8,838 nucleotides of DNA from an uncultured Clostridia bacterium (GTDB lineage Bacteria > Bacillota > Clostridia > UBA1381): assembly GCA_934481375.1 (NCBI GenBank), contig CAKSPN010000061.1, positions 1 to 8,838 on the forward strand, written 5' to 3'. Shown here piece by piece: positions 6,745 to 8,838 of the stretch. The notes under the pieces are model-generated. The model saw only the letters and a list, made by a program, of their open reading frames with translations, was not told the DNA's origin and did not search any database. The stretch's first letter is position 1, and the number at the start of each line of letters is the position of its first letter. The translations under genes and the position numbers were made by a program.

Positions 6745-7995
6745 CAATTTTTTTAAATCATCAATTTCGGAGAGAATACTGCTTTTATTTGCTTTATACT
6801 CCTCAAGAGTATCCGCACCGTCCTCATATGCCAATTTTACCCGCTCCAATCGGATTTCAAGCCTTTGAATTTGAGTGGAAATAATTTTTCTGTCATTATC
6901 CGTGTTTGTTTCAACCTCGGTTTCAGGTTCGGCAAATTCGAGCATAACTTCGGGAAGTGTTACATCGGACAAGATTTTGAAAATAATCTTATCCAATTTA
7001 TCGGCTTTTATGTATCCCACACCTTTACAGGTACCCTTGCTTCTGTTTGAGCAACCGAAAAATCCGCCCTGATTTGATAGAACCGCACCGCATTTTTCAC
7101 ACCTTACAATACCCGTAAGCCAATGCGACAAATTTTTACGGTCAGGGTTGTAAAACTTCCGGAATTTTGCTTTTTGCTCTTTCATTTTTTTCTGAACCTT
7201 TTCCCATATTTCCGTATCGATTATCGGGGTATGCGTTCCCTCGCTTATAATCATCGTATCAGCCGTATAATTTCTTGGCAGTTTACCGTCGGGATTCCAA
7301 CGGGTTTTGCCTATATAAATCGGGTTGTTAAGCCAATATTCCACCGTTCGGTTTTCTATCTTATTGCCTCTGTGCGTTTTTACGCCCATTGCATTCAGAG
7401 TTTTGGCAATGGCTAAAAATCCTTTGCCGTTTAAATAATCGTTAAATACCTTTTGTATAACCTCTGCTTCCTCGGGCACGATAACAAACCGATTATTCTC
7501 AACCCTGTAACCGAATGCAGGAATTGTAAGGACTCCTCCCCTTTTTGCTTTTTCGGTCATACCCCTCTTTACTTCCTCCGCAAGGTTGATGCTGTAATAT
7601 TCGTCCATTGCCTCAATCATGGCTTCAAAAAGAACAGACATTTTGTCATCGCCCACATCTTCGCTGATTGAAACAACATCAATGTTAAGGTCTTTTCTGA
7701 GCATTGATTTGTAAACAACGCTGTCCTCACGGTTTCGGGCAAATCGGCTGTATTTCCAGACCAATATCATATCAAACGGCTTCGGTTTGCGCTTTGCAAG
7801 AGCAATCATTTCATTAAACGCAGGTCTTTTGGCTGTATCCCTGCCGCTTATGCCTTCATCTAAAAATATCAACTCCTTTGGTAATAAAATTTGATTTTTT
7901 TCTGCATAGAGTTTGATTTTTTCTAGCTGACTGTCAGGGCTGAATTCAATCTGATCTTCAGTGGAAACCCGTATATAAGCTGCCGCTACTTTCAT
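6562..7995 (-). CDS. Large serine recombinase (sporulation intervening-element / SpoIVCA-like)
   Basis: A 477-residue site-specific recombinase. An open TTG lies one codon upstream, but ATG 7995 has AAGGAGG at the better 7-nt spacing. The N-terminal resolvase domain (1-150) has AYIRVST with catalytic Ser11, DEGISGRDTAKRPAF (46-60) and SRFARNRED (83-91) with the active-site arginines. The Recombinase DNA-binding domain spans about 155-275. A zinc ribbon has Cys299, Cys302, Cys315 and Cys323. Residues about 370-425 form the coiled coil that in this family controls synapsis direction. All key residues are present, so it should be active. It is convergent with cotJC and its stop lies about 25 bp from the cotJC break, the place where such recombinases sit in integrated elements. 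Excision would need a directionality factor. It could also be an ordinary phage or ICE integrase; sequence alone does not separate these. Confidence 0.9.
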   Translation of the reverse strand: MKVAAAYIRVSTEDQIEFSPDSQLEKIKLYAEKNQILLPKELIFLDEGISGRDTAKRPAFNEMIALAKRKPKPFDMILVWKYSRFARNREDSVVYKSMLRKDLNIDVVSISEDVGDDKMSVLFEAMIEAMDEYYSINLAEEVKRGMTEKAKRGGVLTIPAFGYRVENNRFVIVPEEAEVIQKVFNDYLNGKGFLAIAKTLNAMGVKTHRGNKIENRTVEYWLNNPIYIGKTRWNPDGKLPRNYTADTMIISEGTHTPIIDTEIWEKVQKKMKEQKAKFRKFYNPDRKNLSHWLTGIVRCEKCGAVLSNQGGFFGCSNRSKGTCKGVGYIKADKLDKIIFKILSDVTLPEVMLEFAEPETEVETNTDNDRKIISTQIQRLEIRLERVKLAYEDGADTLEEYKANKSSILSEIDDLKKLLSKEKMPEEKIQKTELRRLTDILQDDTVGNVEKNKAARTIFKEIVKGGDDGKTLRCVFWR

Positions 7996-8044
7996 CAAAT
8001 ATCCTCCTTCCAGAAAAAAACGGCAACTATTTATTCATACAATA

Positions 8045-8073
8045 ATTATAGCAAAACCGCTTCTTAAAATCAA
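8045..8073 (-). promoter_or_regulatory. Extended -10 SigA-type promoter of the recombinase gene
   Basis: On the minus strand TTGATT (8073-8068), a 17-bp spacer and TATAAT (8050-8045) preceded by TGC (extended -10) make a strong vegetative-type promoter. The start point would be near 8038, leaving a leader of about 43 nt. The -35 overlaps the stop codon of the small upstream gene (8070-8072). Confidence 0.6.
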
Positions 8074-8234
8074 ATTTTTTGTTTTATTTTTATTTTTTTA
8101 TTGTAGTATTCACTAAGCGCGCGTAATTCCATATCTTTTTTCCACTCTTCCATATCTTTTTCATTTAAGCTTGAAAGCTTTATATTTTGCTCGTCTCCAA
8201 TGTCTATGTAGTATTCCATACGAAAATCATTCAT
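8070..8234 (-). CDS. 54-residue small protein upstream of the recombinase
   Basis: Not a family I recognise. ATG 8234 is preceded by a clear AGAGGTGG about 5 nt upstream and the frame runs to TGA at 8070. The protein starts MNDFRMEYYIDIGDEQ, is acidic and charged in the middle (NEKDMEEWKKDMELRAL, about 24-40) and ends in a Lys-rich tail (KKIKIKQKI); it is probably helical from about residue 22. It has no signal peptide or membrane segment. It lies 74 nt upstream of the recombinase on the same strand. Small proteins coded beside serine integrases are often recombination directionality factors, so this is a positional candidate only. A regulator or an inert accessory protein is possible. Confidence 0.65.
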   Translation of the reverse strand: MNDFRMEYYIDIGDEQNIKLSSLNEKDMEEWKKDMELRALSEYYNKKIKIKQKI

Positions 8235-8251
8235 TTTTACCACCTCTCATA

Positions 8252-8280
8252 ATTTTATGAAATAAATTTCCCCAAAATAA
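8252..8280 (-). promoter_or_regulatory. Candidate SigE-like promoter of the small gene
   Basis: On the minus strand CATAAAAT (8259-8252) resembles the mother-cell SigE -10 (CATACAAT, 7 of 8), with TTATTTT (8280-8274) as a partial -35 at 14-bp spacing. The start would fall just before the ribosome site of the 54-residue gene. It is a weak match in AT-rich DNA. Confidence 0.3.
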
Positions 8281-8295
8281 CAACCTCTCTACTTT

Positions 8296-8328
8296 TTACA
8301 AAAGCACTTTAAAGATTCTTACAATCAT
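8296..8328 (-). CDS. 10-residue ORF with good ribosome site (possible leader peptide)
   Basis: MIVRIFKVLL, read on the minus strand, has AAGGTGG 5 nt before the ATG, as strong as the site of the next gene. It lies 61 nt upstream of the 54-residue gene and directly downstream of the two leader hairpins. It is too short to judge as a protein; it may be a leader peptide or a fortuitous start. Confidence 0.35.
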   Translation of the reverse strand: MIVRIFKVLL

Positions 8329-8348
8329 ACGCACCACCTTCTTTCACA

Positions 8349-8432
8349 TTAATTTTGAGTACAAAAAAACGACCGAATAATCGATCGTTTAAAAAGCAAA
8401 AGCGACTGACATCTGTCAGCCGCCGTTTGCAT
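8349..8432 (-). CDS. 27-codon ORF spanning the tandem leader hairpins
   Basis: A minus-strand ORF begins at ATG 8432 (start MQTAADRCQSLLLF) and stops at 8349, just past the second hairpin and its U-run. Its ribosome site is poor (AAAGAG, only 3 nt away), so translation is uncertain. Ribosomes moving through it would melt both terminators, which is why it is listed. It may be chance. Confidence 0.25.
   Translation of the reverse strand: MQTAADRCQSLLLFKRSIIRSFFCTQN
8363..8390 (-). terminator. Leader terminator hairpin 2
   Basis: On the minus strand arms 8390-8381 and 8376-8367 pair over 10 bp (one U-G) around a UUAU loop and run into seven T (8369-8363). It lies between the leader promoter and the small genes. 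Confidence 0.7.
8391..8423 (-). terminator. Leader terminator hairpin 1
   Basis: On the minus strand GCGGCTGAC (8423-8415) pairs with GTCAGTCGC (8410-8402) over 9 bp with one G-U and a 4-nt loop, followed by the T-rich tract TTTTGCTTTTT (8401-8391). It precedes hairpin 2 with no gap beyond the T-tract. It could end the upstream partial gene or act in attenuation. Confidence 0.65.
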
Positions 8433-8450
8433 ATACTCTTTACATTTTAC

Positions 8451-8480
8451 ATTGTAACATACCTTGACAGTCAATTGCAA
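8451..8480 (-). promoter_or_regulatory. Promoter of the leader / small-gene transcript
   Basis: On the minus strand TTGCAA (8480-8475), 18 bp and TACAAT (8456-8451) preceded by TGT (extended -10). An overlapping alternative is TTGACT (8474-8469), 17 bp, TGTAAA (8451-8446). The transcript would start near 8440, just before the tandem hairpins. Confidence 0.45.
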
Positions 8481-8489
8481 TTCAAAAAC

Positions 8490-8506
8490 AGTACAAATTT
8501 AGTACA
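8490..8506 (-). repeat. Direct repeat TGTACT with 11-bp period upstream of the leader promoter
   Basis: The minus strand reads TGTACT AAATT TGTACT, two copies exactly one helical turn apart, about 45-65 bp upstream of the predicted start. That spacing suits an activator or response-regulator dimer site. The rest of 8507-8573 holds a lone TATAAT (minus, 8558-8553) without a -35 and nothing else I can support. Confidence 0.35.
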
Positions 8507-8573
8507 TTTTGGATTTTGATTTAGATGGCGCGTTGCTTGCATTTGGAATCTTATTATACCCCTCACAAATAAA

Positions 8574-8838
8574 TTACATAATTTTTTGGCATCCGTTAGT
8601 ATCTGCCGGTCGTTTTCCTTTTAACAAATAACAATACATTCTATCTTCTGGTATGGCAATATACTTCGAGTTGCAGTTAAATAAGAGTTCTTTCTCTTTT
8701 ATAAGTCTGAACTGCCAATTTTCCATGTTTTCAGGTTTAACAAAATTAGAAATTATATCATCATAACTTTGAGTACTCAGAAGTATTACTAGTTTTTTGA
8801 AATACATTTTAAATGCTATTAATCCAATGAAATACTCA
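8574..8838 (-). CDS. Unrecognised protein, C-terminal part (runs off window edge)
   Basis: The minus-strand frame ends at TAA 8574-8576 and remains open to the window edge. The first in-window ATG (8807) has no ribosome site, so the real start probably lies beyond 8838. About 87 codons are visible. The first 20 or so are hydrophobic and aromatic with a few Lys (around MYFKKLVILLS), which could be a membrane-associated helix or a buried strand. The rest is mixed, with WQFRLIKEKELLF and a basic tail GKRPADTNGC. It belongs to the cargo of the element in cotJC. No family is recognised and no function is proposed. The tandem terminators at 8363-8423 may end its transcript. Confidence 0.5.
   Translation of the reverse strand, partial: EYFIGLIAFKMYFKKLVILLSTQSYDDIISNFVKPENMENWQFRLIKEKELLFNCNSKYIAIPEDRMYCYLLKGKRPADTNGCQKIM

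Noticed and set aside
8036..8043. Perfect SigE -10 sequence CATACAAT on the + strand near the recombinase start
   Set aside because: It points away from the recombinase, has no -35 at the right spacing and no + strand gene follows it.
8235..8286. 18-codon TTG-start ORF overlapping the start of the 54-aa gene
   Set aside because: Its only ribosome-like sequence abuts the start codon with no spacing.
7999..8838. Remaining 3' part of cotJC, which would give the full element size
   Set aside because: No + strand frame in this region resembles the CotJC ferritin-fold body; it must lie beyond the window.
1..8838. CRISPR array, tRNA/rRNA, known riboswitch or insertion sequence
   Set aside because: No regularly spaced repeats, no tRNA- or rRNA-like sequence and no transposase were found; the ktrB leader is too short for a c-di-AMP riboswitch.

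Overview
The window looks like the chromosome of an anaerobic, spore-forming member of the Clostridia (Firmicutes). The support is a cotJ spore-coat operon, a KtrAB potassium uptake pair, copper-amine-oxidase-type stalk modules on an exported protein, strong AGGAGG-type ribosome sites and fairly AT-rich DNA. The species cannot be named from sequence alone.

Layout. Positions 1-732 (+) hold the 3' end of a GH63/MGH1-like glycoside hydrolase that ends at a strong hairpin terminator. Convergent to it (783-2423, -) is an exported protein with a formylglycine-generating-enzyme-like fold, a fibronectin III domain and a copper-amine-oxidase-N-like stalk. It has its own promoter, preceded by an array of four hairpins, the last of which is a terminator. 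Next comes a minus-strand operon transcribed ktrB -> ktrA -> GH3 beta-N-acetylhexosaminidase (5815 down to 2620, gaps of 20 and 11 nt). Divergent from ktrB, across a perfect 13-bp palindrome, lies cotJA-cotJB-cotJC (6001 onward, +).

The main discovery: cotJC is intact for about 32 codons, through the family's conserved QYGGP motif, and is then cut off near position 6538. The DNA beyond is a different element. Its first gene, convergent with cotJC and ending about 25 bp from the break, is a large serine recombinase (6562-7995, -). The rest of cotJC is not in the window, so the element runs past position 8838. This is the architecture of the sporulation intervening elements (the B. subtilis skin element in sigK is the classic case), in which the recombinase excises the element in the mother cell and restores the gene. 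Here the split gene would be the spore-coat manganese-catalase-like gene cotJC. Regulated excision is inferred, not seen.

Inside the element, upstream of the recombinase, are a 54-residue small protein (8070-8234, -), which is positionally a candidate directionality factor, a 10-codon ORF, and a leader region (about 8349-8480). In the leader, a promoter is followed by two tandem terminator-like hairpins and a 27-codon ORF that spans both, suggesting an attenuation-type control. The recombinase also has its own vegetative-type promoter with an extended -10. The window ends in an unrecognised partial ORF (8574 to edge, -).
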